The notes beneath the pieces were generated by a model, which made no database searches, had not been told where the DNA came from, and worked only from the letters and a program-made list of their open reading frames with translations. The position numbers were made by a program, and so were the translations under genes. From Dyadobacter koreensis (GTDB lineage: Bacteria > Bacteroidota > Bacteroidia > Cytophagales > Spirosomataceae), in NCBI RefSeq assembly GCF_900108855.1, contig NZ_FNXY01000012.1:1-64000 (forward strand): a stretch of DNA of 64,000 nt, in the 5' to 3' direction. Each line of letters begins with the position of its first letter. The stretch's first letter is position 1. Below are positions 35,403 to 44,337 of this stretch, piece by piece.

Positions 35403-36617
35403 TCACTCAAACCAGATTACGGGATTTCTCACGGGTAAATTCCGCAGCACTTCTTCAACTTTGGGATTGTGATCCAGCTTCTTCCATGTTTCAAGCCAGT
35501 CGTCTTCGTTGAACGCCTGGGCGCCAAAAACCAGGAAAGGTTGCGCAACTGGCCAATTGTCCCAATACATCACATCCGGTTTTAACGGCCATTTTTTCTT
35601 GTTTGCGATGAAAGGATAGAGATATAAAATTCCTCTTTTAATACTCCTTCCATCGATGGTCTGGTATATCCACAAATTATTTTCCTTGTCAGACAAAATC
35701 TGGCAAAGCATTACCATCGCATCCAGATTAAAAATAGAATACCCATAAGGTTTTGTTCTTCTTAATTCTTGAGGAAAACTTCCGTTCGCATTCATTTGAT
35801 ACGGCAGAAAAACGGATTTATATCGGTTTCTGCAAAAATCCATAACTTCTTTATTTTCAGTTAATTTAGCAAAGGAAGCGACCTGCATGGCCCAGCATGT
35901 CCCATGATTATTTTTTGCTTCCATTTCGTCCTTACCATACTGATGCGTCATCAGCCAGTTGATATAGTCAGCGAACCAGTCTTTTATTTGCGCAACATCT
36001 TTTTGCCTGACCGACTTTGCCTGTTGCATTACAATAATTCCCTGTGCCACTTCCATTAAATGAATGGTATCGATTATACCAATTCCCCGTCCTGTTGCGC
36101 GTCCTTTGATAGCCTGTGCAAAAAGCAGCGACGGATTCATTCTTGTTTCAGAATCAACAAACCATGCATTGATATGCCGGAAAGCCTGCGTCGCATACTT
36201 ATCTTCTCCGGTTATTTTATATGCCGAAGCCAGAGCACCGACAATCCGGCTAAACCGGATCATTGCCAGCCTATGAGCTGTAAAAATTGCAGGATTTGTC
36301 AAACCGTCACGTTGTATATACGGACCGTCAGGATTGAGTGAATCCGGCCACCAATAATCGCCTTCGGAATAAAAATCATGTTTTCCTCCCTGGCTTCTTG
36401 GACTTGTTTCTGCGGTCACGGTGACAGGCTCCTGCATCATTGCCCACCCTGCTTCGGTCATAATATGCGTTCGCAGCGTCCAGATCACTTCCGACTCGAC
36501 TGCATTTCCCTGTCCAAAACTGAAATTGGGGAAGACTATAAAACAAAAAACCAAAGGATTAAGCGTATGGCTAAATCTTTGGTTTTCAAACAATCTGCAA
36601 AGAAAATTGATGAGCAT
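35403..36617 (-). CDS. Alginate-lyase-family protein
   Basis: A 404-residue exported protein with a signal peptide-like segment that starts later than usual (hydrophobic 22-36), so the start may be internal. The fold is the alpha-toroid of PL5-type alginate lyases: DYWWPDSLNPDGPYIQRDG, an NNHGTCWAMQ catalytic Asn-His segment and a Trp/Tyr-rich end. It should cleave alginate or a related uronate polysaccharide outside the cytoplasm. The location between Uma2 and copA is not informative. Confidence 0.85.
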   Translation of the reverse strand: MLINFLCRLFENQRFSHTLNPLVFCFIVFPNFSFGQGNAVESEVIWTLRTHIMTEAGWAMMQEPVTVTAETSPRSQGGKHDFYSEGDYWWPDSLNPDGPYIQRDGLTNPAIFTAHRLAMIRFSRIVGALASAYKITGEDKYATQAFRHINAWFVDSETRMNPSLLFAQAIKGRATGRGIGIIDTIHLMEVAQGIIVMQQAKSVRQKDVAQIKDWFADYINWLMTHQYGKDEMEAKNNHGTCWAMQVASFAKLTENKEVMDFCRNRYKSVFLPYQMNANGSFPQELRRTKPYGYSIFNLDAMVMLCQILSDKENNLWIYQTIDGRSIKRGILYLYPFIANKKKWPLKPDVMYWDNWPVAQPFLVFGAQAFNEDDWLETWKKLDHNPKVEEVLRNLPVRNPVIWFE

Positions 36618-36690
36618 GATTTATCTGGCTAATGGATTGAACTGCTTTACAACAAAGACAAGCGACTGGCCATTCTCCCCCACTGATCAA

Positions 36691-38928
36691 CTACAATTTT
36701 GCACTGCGCAATCTTAAACTATTGGTCACGACAGATACAGAACTCAGCGCCATCGCCGCTCCCGCAATCATCGGATTTAATAGAAACCCGTTGAATGGAT
36801 ACAAAATTCCGGCGGCAACAGGAATTCCGATCAAATTGTAAATAAACGCCCAGAAGAGATTTTGTTTGATCGTTCTAACCGTTTTTTTAGAAAGCCTTAA
36901 TGCTTTCGGCAAGGTCATCAGATCGGAAGTTATCAAAGTCATTTTGGCAACGTCCATCGCAATATCAGATCCTTTTCCCATCGCGATACTGACATCAGCC
37001 TGCGCCAATGCCTGCGAATCATTAACTCCATCTCCGACCATTGCTACGATTTTACCTTCGGCCTGCAATTTTTTTACAAACTGCATTTTATCATCCGGTT
37101 TTACTTCGGCCAGATAATTTTTGATACCCACCTGACGTGCAACCTCAGCAGCCGTCTGATTATTATCTCCCGTCAGCATATATACTTCAATCCCCTGTTC
37201 CTTTAATTTCTTAACAGCATCCGCAGAAGTTGCTTTCAGCTGATCCGCGATTGATATCAAAGCAATCTGAGCTTTATTCACACTGACTCCAATTACTGTT
37301 TGGGCCGCTTCTCTTTGCATGTCAGCCAATTCTTCCAGATCACTATCAAGTGTCACCTTTTCTTTTTGAAGAAACGACAGAGTTCCAATCAGGTATTCAT
37401 TACCATCAACAATTCCTCTGACTCCGTTTCCTGTTACGGATTTAAAATTCTCGACTTTGGCGTTACCATTTTCTTTAACAAAACCCACAACCGCAGAAGC
37501 CAGGGGATGTTCGGAACGAGATTCTAAAAGCTTTATTGCGAGAGCATGTTTGGCATGATCAGAGATATTTGAGCTCCACTTCCAATTTGTAACTTGTGGA
37601 TGTCCCTGCGTTAATGTTCCGGTTTTGTCCAAAATTACTGCATTCACCTCATGCGCTTTTTCCAGACTTTCTGCATCACGGATAAGGATATTATTTTCTG
37701 CGCCTTTTCCAACACCTACCATAATGGCTGTCGGCGTAGCCAGACCAAGTGCACATGGGCAAGCAATAACTAGCACCGAAACAGCAGCCAAAAGAGCTTG
37801 TGTTAAGGCATTTTCACCGCCGAAAATCATCCACAAAATAAATGTAACAATAGAAATGGCAATCACAACCGGAACAAAAATCCCGGCAATTTTATCAACC
37901 AGTCTTTGAACCGGTGCCTTGCTTCCCTGAGCAGCCTGAACGGTCTTGATAATTTGGGCGAGTAACGTGTTTTTACCGATTTTTTCAGCGACAAAAGTGA
38001 AGCTTCCCTGCTGGTTGATTGTTCCTGCAAAAACCTGTGCGCCGGCCGTTTTTTCAGAAGGGATGGGCTCTCCAGTCATTAAACTTTCATCCACATACGA
38101 ACTCCCGCTGACTACCTTTCCGTCCACTGGAATTTTTTCTCCAGAACGAATTACAATTTCGTCATGCAGCAGAACATCTTTAACAGGAATTTCCTGTTCG
38201 GCATTATCCCGTATTACTTTGATTGTTTTTGGCTGTAATCCAATCAGCTTTTTAAGCGCATTCGACGTATTTGTTTTAGCCTTCTCTTCCAGCAATTTCC
38301 CAAGTAAAATAAAAAAAACAATCACCGCGGCTGCTTCGAAATACACATGCGGATGCAACCCTTTTTCGTGCCAGAACTGTGGGTAAAATGTATTAAAAGT
38401 GCTGAATAAAAAAGCAATTCCGGTACTCAATGCGACCAGCGTGTCCATGTTTGACTTTCCATGTTTCGCTTGATTGAAGGCATTTATAAAAAAATCTTTT
38501 CCAAAAATGAACAGTACCGGTGCAGTCAGCGCCATCATGATATAATTGCCATAGGGCATATCCATGAAGAACATCCCGATAATAACAACCGGAACGGACA
38601 AAATTCCTGTCCGGATTGTTTTACTTTTCAGTTTATGATAATGTTCCAGCTTCAATTTTTCCTGCTCCGCGATACTTTCGTCTTCGTCCTCATTAATGAT
38701 AAAGCCGTAACCAACACTTTGCAAAACCTTATCCAGTGATAGTAAATCTGTCGTTTTGGGATCGAAATCGACCCACGCAGATTGATTTGCATAATTGACA
38801 CCGGCGTCAGCAACTCCGGAAGTACTTTTAAGCATGGATTCCACACTTACCGCACATGCCGCACAGGACATTCCCATTACTGGTAATGTGACTTTTTTTG
38901 TATTTAAAACTTTTTGATCCGTATCCAT
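36691..38928 (-). CDS. copA: Copper-translocating P1B-type ATPase CopA
   Basis: A 745-residue inner-membrane copper exporter. One N-terminal HMA domain (GMSCAAC, Cys22 and Cys25) precedes eight helices. The ion-channel motif CPCALGLATP, the phosphorylation site DKTGTLT and the hinge GDGVNDSQAL are intact. The C-terminal MALSSVSVVTNSLRLR is the Cu(I)-type signature. It pumps Cu(I) from the cytosol to the periplasm, where the other cluster proteins can take it. It is probably supplied by the CopZ-like protein. The gene is separate from the rest of the copper run by two unrelated genes. Confidence 0.95.
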   Translation of the reverse strand: MDTDQKVLNTKKVTLPVMGMSCAACAVSVESMLKSTSGVADAGVNYANQSAWVDFDPKTTDLLSLDKVLQSVGYGFIINEDEDESIAEQEKLKLEHYHKLKSKTIRTGILSVPVVIIGMFFMDMPYGNYIMMALTAPVLFIFGKDFFINAFNQAKHGKSNMDTLVALSTGIAFLFSTFNTFYPQFWHEKGLHPHVYFEAAAVIVFFILLGKLLEEKAKTNTSNALKKLIGLQPKTIKVIRDNAEQEIPVKDVLLHDEIVIRSGEKIPVDGKVVSGSSYVDESLMTGEPIPSEKTAGAQVFAGTINQQGSFTFVAEKIGKNTLLAQIIKTVQAAQGSKAPVQRLVDKIAGIFVPVVIAISIVTFILWMIFGGENALTQALLAAVSVLVIACPCALGLATPTAIMVGVGKGAENNILIRDAESLEKAHEVNAVILDKTGTLTQGHPQVTNWKWSSNISDHAKHALAIKLLESRSEHPLASAVVGFVKENGNAKVENFKSVTGNGVRGIVDGNEYLIGTLSFLQKEKVTLDSDLEELADMQREAAQTVIGVSVNKAQIALISIADQLKATSADAVKKLKEQGIEVYMLTGDNNQTAAEVARQVGIKNYLAEVKPDDKMQFVKKLQAEGKIVAMVGDGVNDSQALAQADVSIAMGKGSDIAMDVAKMTLITSDLMTLPKALRLSKKTVRTIKQNLFWAFIYNLIGIPVAAGILYPFNGFLLNPMIAGAAMALSSVSVVTNSLRLRSAKL

Positions 38929-39020
38929 GGTATTTCTAAAATCTATGTATCAAAGATACGGTAAGCCGACGCCGATTTTATTACAGAATTCCAGTCCGGA
39001 CTTACATGATTATGAAACGC

Positions 39021-39359
39021 TTATGCTAGCCTGGTACCATTTGGCAAAGATTGGTCCGCAACCGCCAGAACAACCTCACCATCATCCAGAACAAATCCGG
39101 TCGTCAATACTTCCGAACGAAAATCAGCAATCTGTTTTATTGGAAAATTGACGACGCATAAAACCTGTTTTCCAACTAATTCCTCTTTCGAATATCGTTT
39201 CGTGATTTGTGCGGAGCTTTGTTTTACTCCAATTTCTTCGCCAAGATCAATCCAAATTTTATAGGCCGGTTTTCGCGCTTTCGGAAAATCTTCGACCCGG
39301 ATAATTGTGCCAACTCTCTGATCAACTTTTTCAAAATCCTGCCAGGTAATTGCATCCAT
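39021..39359 (-). CDS. csaA: CsaA-like tRNA-binding protein
   Basis: A 112-residue protein consisting of one tRNA-binding OB fold (EMAP-II/CsaA type). The characteristic [21 protein letters not shown] and the [10 protein letters not shown] core are present. CsaA has been described as a chaperone-like or tRNA-binding protein. It is convergent with nothing nearby and diverges from the lactonase gene. Confidence 0.88.
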   Translation of the reverse strand: MDAITWQDFEKVDQRVGTIIRVEDFPKARKPAYKIWIDLGEEIGVKQSSAQITKRYSKEELVGKQVLCVVNFPIKQIADFRSEVLTTGFVLDDGEVVLAVADQSLPNGTRLA

Positions 39360-39476
39360 TATTTTTCACTTTATTGATTAAAATATTCTTTTCTGATTTA
39401 TAAAACAGATTTGTACATTAAAAATACAGTCAATTCCCCTTTGCTGATTATTCCATAAAATCAAAACTACACTCTC

Positions 39477-40580
39477 ATGAGAAAACTAATAAGTTTGATA
39501 TTTGTCCTCGCTCTGGGTTTATCAGCCTTTTCGTTTAAAGATAAAACGGTTCTGTTCTATATTGGTTCACAGGACAAATCTGAAAATGCTGCAATTTCAC
39601 TGGCCGAACTCGATTTGGCGACCGGACAGATCGTGCTGAAAGAATCTTTTAAAACGGCACCAGCACCCGGTTATGTAAGTATTTCTCCAAGTAAAAAAAA
39701 CTTATACGCAGTTACCGGTGATAATAAGATCTCCGCATATGCCATCGGAACAGATCACAAATTAACGTATTTGAACAGCCAGTCTTCCGAAGGTATGAAC
39801 CCTTGCCATGTTTCGGTAGATCCGTCCGGGAAAATGGCTTTTGCCTCTAACTATACAGGTGGAAGTTTTACGGCTTATACACTAGCAGCCGATGGGAAAG
39901 TAAATCCACCAACTTTTTCGCAACAATTCACCGGAAAAGGCCCTAACGAAAAACGTCAGGAAAAAGCACACGCGCATTTTTCGGCGGCGTCACCAAACGG
40001 AAAATACGTTTATACAGTGGATCTGGGGACGGATCATGTGATGAATTATGTAGTTAATACGCAAACAGGTGAGTTAAAACCGAATCCCGCACAAGCTGCA
40101 TTTGAAGCAAAACCTGGCGCCGGACCAAGACATTTTGTGATTACTCCGTCAGGAAAAAATATGTTTATCCTCAATGAACTAGACCTGACCGTGACGGCCT
40201 GTTCCATCAATGATGTCGGCGTGATCACAGCGATCGCAAGTTATCCGACTATTCCGGCAGATTTCAAAGACCCAAGTACCAGTTCTGCCATTCGCTTACA
40301 TCCAAATGGAAAATTTGTTTACACTTCAAACCGCGGTCATAACAGTATCAGCGCTTTTCAGATCAAAGCTGATGGGACGTTACAAAAAGTGGATGAACAG
40401 ACACAGGCAATCAAAACGCCACGTGATTTCAATATCGACCCGACGGGCAAATATATGATCGTAGCGAATCAGGATAAGGATAATCTTGTTGTTTATGAAG
40501 TGAATGCTAAAACGGGGAAACTAACTTTTAAACACGAGAGCATATCGGCAAAACTGCCAATTTGCGTAGCATTTTTATAA
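39477..40580 (+). CDS. Lactonase-family beta-propeller protein (6-phosphogluconolactonase-like)
   Basis: A 367-residue seven-bladed beta-propeller of the YbhE/lactonase family. A signal peptide (1-20) places it outside the cytoplasm, which argues against a role in the pentose phosphate pathway. Repeated blade motifs (VSVDPSGKMAF, RHFVITPSGKNMF, IRLHPNGKFVYTSNRG, FNIDPTGKYMIVANQD) are visible. The substrate is a lactone or unknown. It ends at a strong bidirectional terminator. Confidence 0.9.
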   Translation: MRKLISLIFVLALGLSAFSFKDKTVLFYIGSQDKSENAAISLAELDLATGQIVLKESFKTAPAPGYVSISPSKKNLYAVTGDNKISAYAIGTDHKLTYLNSQSSEGMNPCHVSVDPSGKMAFASNYTGGSFTAYTLAADGKVNPPTFSQQFTGKGPNEKRQEKAHAHFSAASPNGKYVYTVDLGTDHVMNYVVNTQTGELKPNPAQAAFEAKPGAGPRHFVITPSGKNMFILNELDLTVTACSINDVGVITAIASYPTIPADFKDPSTSSAIRLHPNGKFVYTSNRGHNSISAFQIKADGTLQKVDEQTQAIKTPRDFNIDPTGKYMIVANQDKDNLVVYEVNAKTGKLTFKHESISAKLPICVAFL

Positions 40581-40606
40581 AATCATTTCAGATTCAATCT
40601 GGAACT

Positions 40607-40648
40607 AACAAAAACGCCGCAAAAGCTATCTTTTGCGGCGTTTTTGTT
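40607..40648. terminator. Bidirectional terminator between lactonase and thioredoxin genes
   Basis: A perfect 19-bp stem (40607-40625 with 40630-40648) with a CTAT loop. The core is CGCCGCAAAAG, and A-runs and T-runs flank it on both strands. It separates two convergent genes. Confidence 0.9.
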
Positions 40649-40665
40649 TGCTAAAATCTAGAATA

Positions 40666-42075
40666 CTATTTGGCAGAAGCCAGTTGTTTTTTCTTGTAAT
40701 AATTCAGGAAATCATCCAGCTGTTCAACTGGCATTTTACGTGCGATAATCTTTTTGTTTTTATCCAAAACATAAATCGTTGGCGTTGTTACCACATCGAA
40801 CCTTTTATTAAAATCAACCTGATTTAATGGATCAAAACCGTTGATCAGTTCTTCCAGATGGTAGGTTTTAACAAATGATTTCCATTCTTCCTGGTTATGC
40901 TCCGTATCAATGGCAATTACTTTCACACCGTCAGCTTTATTTTTATCATAAAAAGATTTCAATACCGGAGATGCCTCCTTGCAATGTCCGCATGTTGCTG
41001 CGTAGAAAAACAGAACGGTATAACTGGCGTCAATTGCTTGAAGATTAATCTTTTTCCCCGCCGCATCTGTTACAGGCAAGGGTGGGAAAGTTTTGTTTAC
41101 CAACACATCTTTAAGCGTGTTGACCTTCTCCGAGATACGTTTTTTAGCATCTTCCGAAATCCCCATATCCCCGGACAAATAATATTTATTCGCCATATGA
41201 ACCCAAAGCGCCTCAGTTCCTACGGTTTTTGGATTTTCGTATTGGTTGATTATGTAAAAAACTACATACGATTTCACGTCCTTATTCGCTGATGCTTTTG
41301 CTACCAGCCAGTCCGTGTCCTTGATTAAGGAATCAGGCGTTTGAACAACCAGATTTTTGATATAGCGATCAATTTTTGCTTCCAGAAAAGGAGTACGCAA
41401 GATTCTGTCGTCTGAAAAATCGATTTCGTCCCAATAGTGTCCTTTATAATAATTAAACACCCAAAGTGAATCTGTTTTACCGTTAGCAAGTTTCGGAGCC
41501 GCCGGCACCTCAGGCTCGCTGGACATTTTAAATAATTTTATTGTAAAAGAATCTGCGTTCTCTTTAAAAAATTTATCGCGGTAAGTTTTGAAATTATCTT
41601 GTGCAGCCTTCATTTTTGCCGGAGTATCAGCCGTTTTATTTTGATTCAGCGCTTCGATTTGCTGAACTCCTTTTTTCAGTTCTTTCTGATAAGCATAAAA
41701 TAGCTGATTATCTTTAGAGCCTTTCACCTGCATACTTTCAACTAAACTGGCCGTGTCTGTTTCCATGGAAAAGTTGGTTTCCTTTCCCGAATAAACAATC
41801 TCGATCCATTTCTGATTGCCCGGAAAAAGCAACAGATAAAGTCCGCCCGGCAAATTTGTTTTGCCTTCAAAGACCATATGACCATTCGCATCCGCTTTTG
41901 CAGTATCTTTTGCTACGAACTGTTTGTTGCTGTAACTATAATGGCCAAGGACAAAAGAACTATCCCTGACGCCTTTCAAAGTCGCCTCGATACGGTATCC
42001 CTGACCGAAAGAGTACGCCACTAAACTGAGGAGAAACAAAGAAGTCAAAAATGCCGTGTGCGTCGTTTTTTTCAT
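40666..42075 (-). CDS. TlpA-like periplasmic thioredoxin with DUF4369-type N-terminus
   Basis: A 469-residue exported protein. A signal peptide (1-24) precedes a DUF4369-like beta-sandwich (about 25-130), a helical DUF5106-like middle and a C-terminal thioredoxin fold with active site CGHC (about residue 361). Such proteins carry out thiol-disulfide exchange in the periplasm. The CGHC sequence is that of protein disulfide isomerases rather than the reductive CGPC. It is monocistronic. Confidence 0.88.
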   Translation of the reverse strand: MKKTTHTAFLTSLFLLSLVAYSFGQGYRIEATLKGVRDSSFVLGHYSYSNKQFVAKDTAKADANGHMVFEGKTNLPGGLYLLLFPGNQKWIEIVYSGKETNFSMETDTASLVESMQVKGSKDNQLFYAYQKELKKGVQQIEALNQNKTADTPAKMKAAQDNFKTYRDKFFKENADSFTIKLFKMSSEPEVPAAPKLANGKTDSLWVFNYYKGHYWDEIDFSDDRILRTPFLEAKIDRYIKNLVVQTPDSLIKDTDWLVAKASANKDVKSYVVFYIINQYENPKTVGTEALWVHMANKYYLSGDMGISEDAKKRISEKVNTLKDVLVNKTFPPLPVTDAAGKKINLQAIDASYTVLFFYAATCGHCKEASPVLKSFYDKNKADGVKVIAIDTEHNQEEWKSFVKTYHLEELINGFDPLNQVDFNKRFDVVTTPTIYVLDKNKKIIARKMPVEQLDDFLNYYKKKQLASAK

Positions 42076-42178
42076 TTGAAATGAGGGGAAATTATGATCT
42101 GTATAATTATTAAGCTAAATCGTGACTTGAACACAAAATTAAAATCAAAACGCTTACTTCTACCAGCTTCGTACCCAA

Positions 42179-42949
42179 ATGTTTTTTTTTCTATCCAAAA
42201 CGATCGATTTCCTCTTGATGCCGCTAAGTATCAGCCTGATTCTTTTACTATATGCACTTGGCACTAAAAAACCAAAACGTAAGAAAAATGCTGTCGTACT
42301 GTCTTTTCTGATTCTGTTTTTAATATCCAATTCTTATCTGATCAATAAGGCCTTTGTCTGGTGGGAATATAAACCTGTCAAAATCAGAGAGGTTTCTAAA
42401 ATGTATGACGCCGGTATTTTGCTTACCGGAGGATTAATAAATATTCCTGGATTGTCTTCCGATCCTGGTCTTGGACTTCATGCAGACCGTTTTTTACAGA
42501 CTTACGAATTATACAAAGCCGGAAAAATTAAAAAGATAGTTATCACAGGAGCCAGCGGAAAACAATTTACAGATATTGGAAAGGGAGAAGCGCAGCAAGC
42601 GGCAAATTTTTTAATACAATGGGGAGTTAATCCGAACGATATTATTTTGGAACAAAGTGCCCGAAACACGAGAGAAAACGCACTTTTCACGGCAAAAATC
42701 TTAAATCGGGAATTTCCCAAAGGCAGCTATCTTCTGATAACCTCTGCTTTCCATATGCGCCGGTCGGTTGGCTGTTTTGAAAAAGCAGGAATTAAAACTG
42801 ATCAGTTCCCCGCCGATTTTTATGGCAATAATTATGATCCGCAGATCAAAGAATATTTTATTCCAAGTCCAGAAGTACTCGGATATTCACAACTTTTATT
42901 TAGAGAGCTGGTAGGAATTGTAATCTATAAAATTATGGGTTACTGTTAA
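42179..42949 (+). CDS. YdcF/SanA-family (DUF218) membrane protein
   Basis: A 256-residue protein with two N-terminal membrane helices (about 1-25, 38-56) and a periplasmic DUF218 domain. Motifs are ILLTGG, GASGKQF, SARNTRENALFTAKIL and LITSAFHMRRSVGCFEKAG. The family includes ElyC and SanA, which affect cell-envelope integrity and peptidoglycan synthesis. The actual reaction is unknown. Confidence 0.88.
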   Translation: MFFFLSKTIDFLLMPLSISLILLLYALGTKKPKRKKNAVVLSFLILFLISNSYLINKAFVWWEYKPVKIREVSKMYDAGILLTGGLINIPGLSSDPGLGLHADRFLQTYELYKAGKIKKIVITGASGKQFTDIGKGEAQQAANFLIQWGVNPNDIILEQSARNTRENALFTAKILNREFPKGSYLLITSAFHMRRSVGCFEKAGIKTDQFPADFYGNNYDPQIKEYFIPSPEVLGYSQLLFRELVGIVIYKIMGYC

Positions 42950-43044
42950 AAGTTGCTCGTGATGCAAGTCAGGTAATTGTCATTTATTGTTACCATTCAA
43001 TGCGTAACAACAAGTGACTATTCCTGACTACAAATTTCTTATAA

Positions 43045-44019
43045 CTAAACGCTCAATATTTTAACCATTCTCAACAAATCATCGCTGATTGGTTTGGGAA
43101 GACGGATTGTATCTTCGAACGGTGTATAGACAAGGTCATTGTTTATAATACCTGCCATTACATTTTTCTGTCCGCCGATAAGTCCTTCCAATGCGCCCAA
43201 ACCTAAACGGCTGGCAAGAATACGGTCATAAGCAGAAGGGGAACCTCCGCGCTGTGTATGTCCCAAAGTTGTTACACGGATATCCGCGTTTTCATCCACC
43301 TGAGATTTAATTTTTTCTGCAACTTCCACTGCACTACCTGCTTCATCACCCTCTGCAACAACGATAATCGAAGAAGATTTTGAACGGCTCCATCCTTGTT
43401 TCAAAGTTTCAACAACCTCTGACAACGGCGTAAGAACTTCCGGCACCATTACCAACTCAGCACCACCTGCAATACCAGACTGTACAGCGATATAACCTGA
43501 ATCGCGGCCCATTACTTCAATAAAAAAGATACGGTCGTGAGAACTTGCAGTATCACGGATCCGGTCGATCGCGTCCAAAGCTGTATTTACTGCAGTATCA
43601 AAACCAATTGTATAATCTGTTCCATACAAGTCATTATCGATTGTTCCCGGCGCGCCTACGGTAGGAATTCCATATTCATTACCAAAAATCATTGCACCAG
43701 TAAACGTTCCGTTTCCACCAATCGCAACCAACCCTTCAATACCATGTTCGTTGAGTTGATCGTACGCTTTTTTACGGCCCTCCGGCGTCATAAATTCTTT
43801 ACTACGAGCAGATTTAAGTATTGTTCCGCCACGTTGTACAATATTACTCACCGAGTGTGATTCCATTTTATAGACATCTCCGGCAATCATACCACTATAT
43901 CCTCTGCGGATTCCATACACTTCAATTCCATGGTACACAGCACCGCGCACAACCGCACGGATACAAGCGTTCATTCCGGGTGCATCTCCTCCTGAGGTAA
44001 AAACTCCAATTCTTTTCAT
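43045..44019 (-). CDS. pfkA: ATP-dependent 6-phosphofructokinase
   Basis: A 324-residue PfkA, phosphorylating fructose 6-phosphate to the 1,6-bisphosphate. GGDAPGMNACIR (10-21), PGTIDNDLYGTD (catalytic Asp about 126-128) and GHTQRGG are present. The nucleotide loop reads GGNGTFTGA: the Gly that favours ATP over pyrophosphate is kept, but the Mg-binding Asp of GGDGS is replaced by Asn. Length matches bacterial PfkA. It is divergent from the YfhO gene. Confidence 0.95.
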   Translation of the reverse strand: MKRIGVFTSGGDAPGMNACIRAVVRGAVYHGIEVYGIRRGYSGMIAGDVYKMESHSVSNIVQRGGTILKSARSKEFMTPEGRKKAYDQLNEHGIEGLVAIGGNGTFTGAMIFGNEYGIPTVGAPGTIDNDLYGTDYTIGFDTAVNTALDAIDRIRDTASSHDRIFFIEVMGRDSGYIAVQSGIAGGAELVMVPEVLTPLSEVVETLKQGWSRSKSSSIIVVAEGDEAGSAVEVAEKIKSQVDENADIRVTTLGHTQRGGSPSAYDRILASRLGLGALEGLIGGQKNVMAGIINNDLVYTPFEDTIRLPKPISDDLLRMVKILSV

Positions 44020-44337
44020 TTATATATCGGGTTACTACTAATCAATCCTATTTCTGTTGTGATCTAACTTGAAGGCACAATTTCTGCAAATTTATCGGGT
44101 ATTTTCTGAAATTTTACGTCCTATTTCGGATTTCTATCAAAAAAATACCAAAAACAGATTCAAATTTTACATCCCAAACATATATCAATACTTTTATATT
44201 TGCGCTTGTTAACAAAAAATTAACGTACAAGGTTAAATGATCTTTGGGAGTATTGTGAAAGAAAAGTCACATTTGTACGTATTATTGATATTATAACATC
44301 ATCATTTTTAATACCCTTTCGGTTTACTATTATCAAA
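44020..44337. other. Divergent promoter region pfkA / YfhO gene
   Basis: A 318-bp AT-rich spacer. TATATTTG at 44195-44202 fits the TAnnTTTG box for the YfhO gene on the plus strand, but no TTTG lies at the proper distance upstream. Nothing else stands out. Confidence 0.35.
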
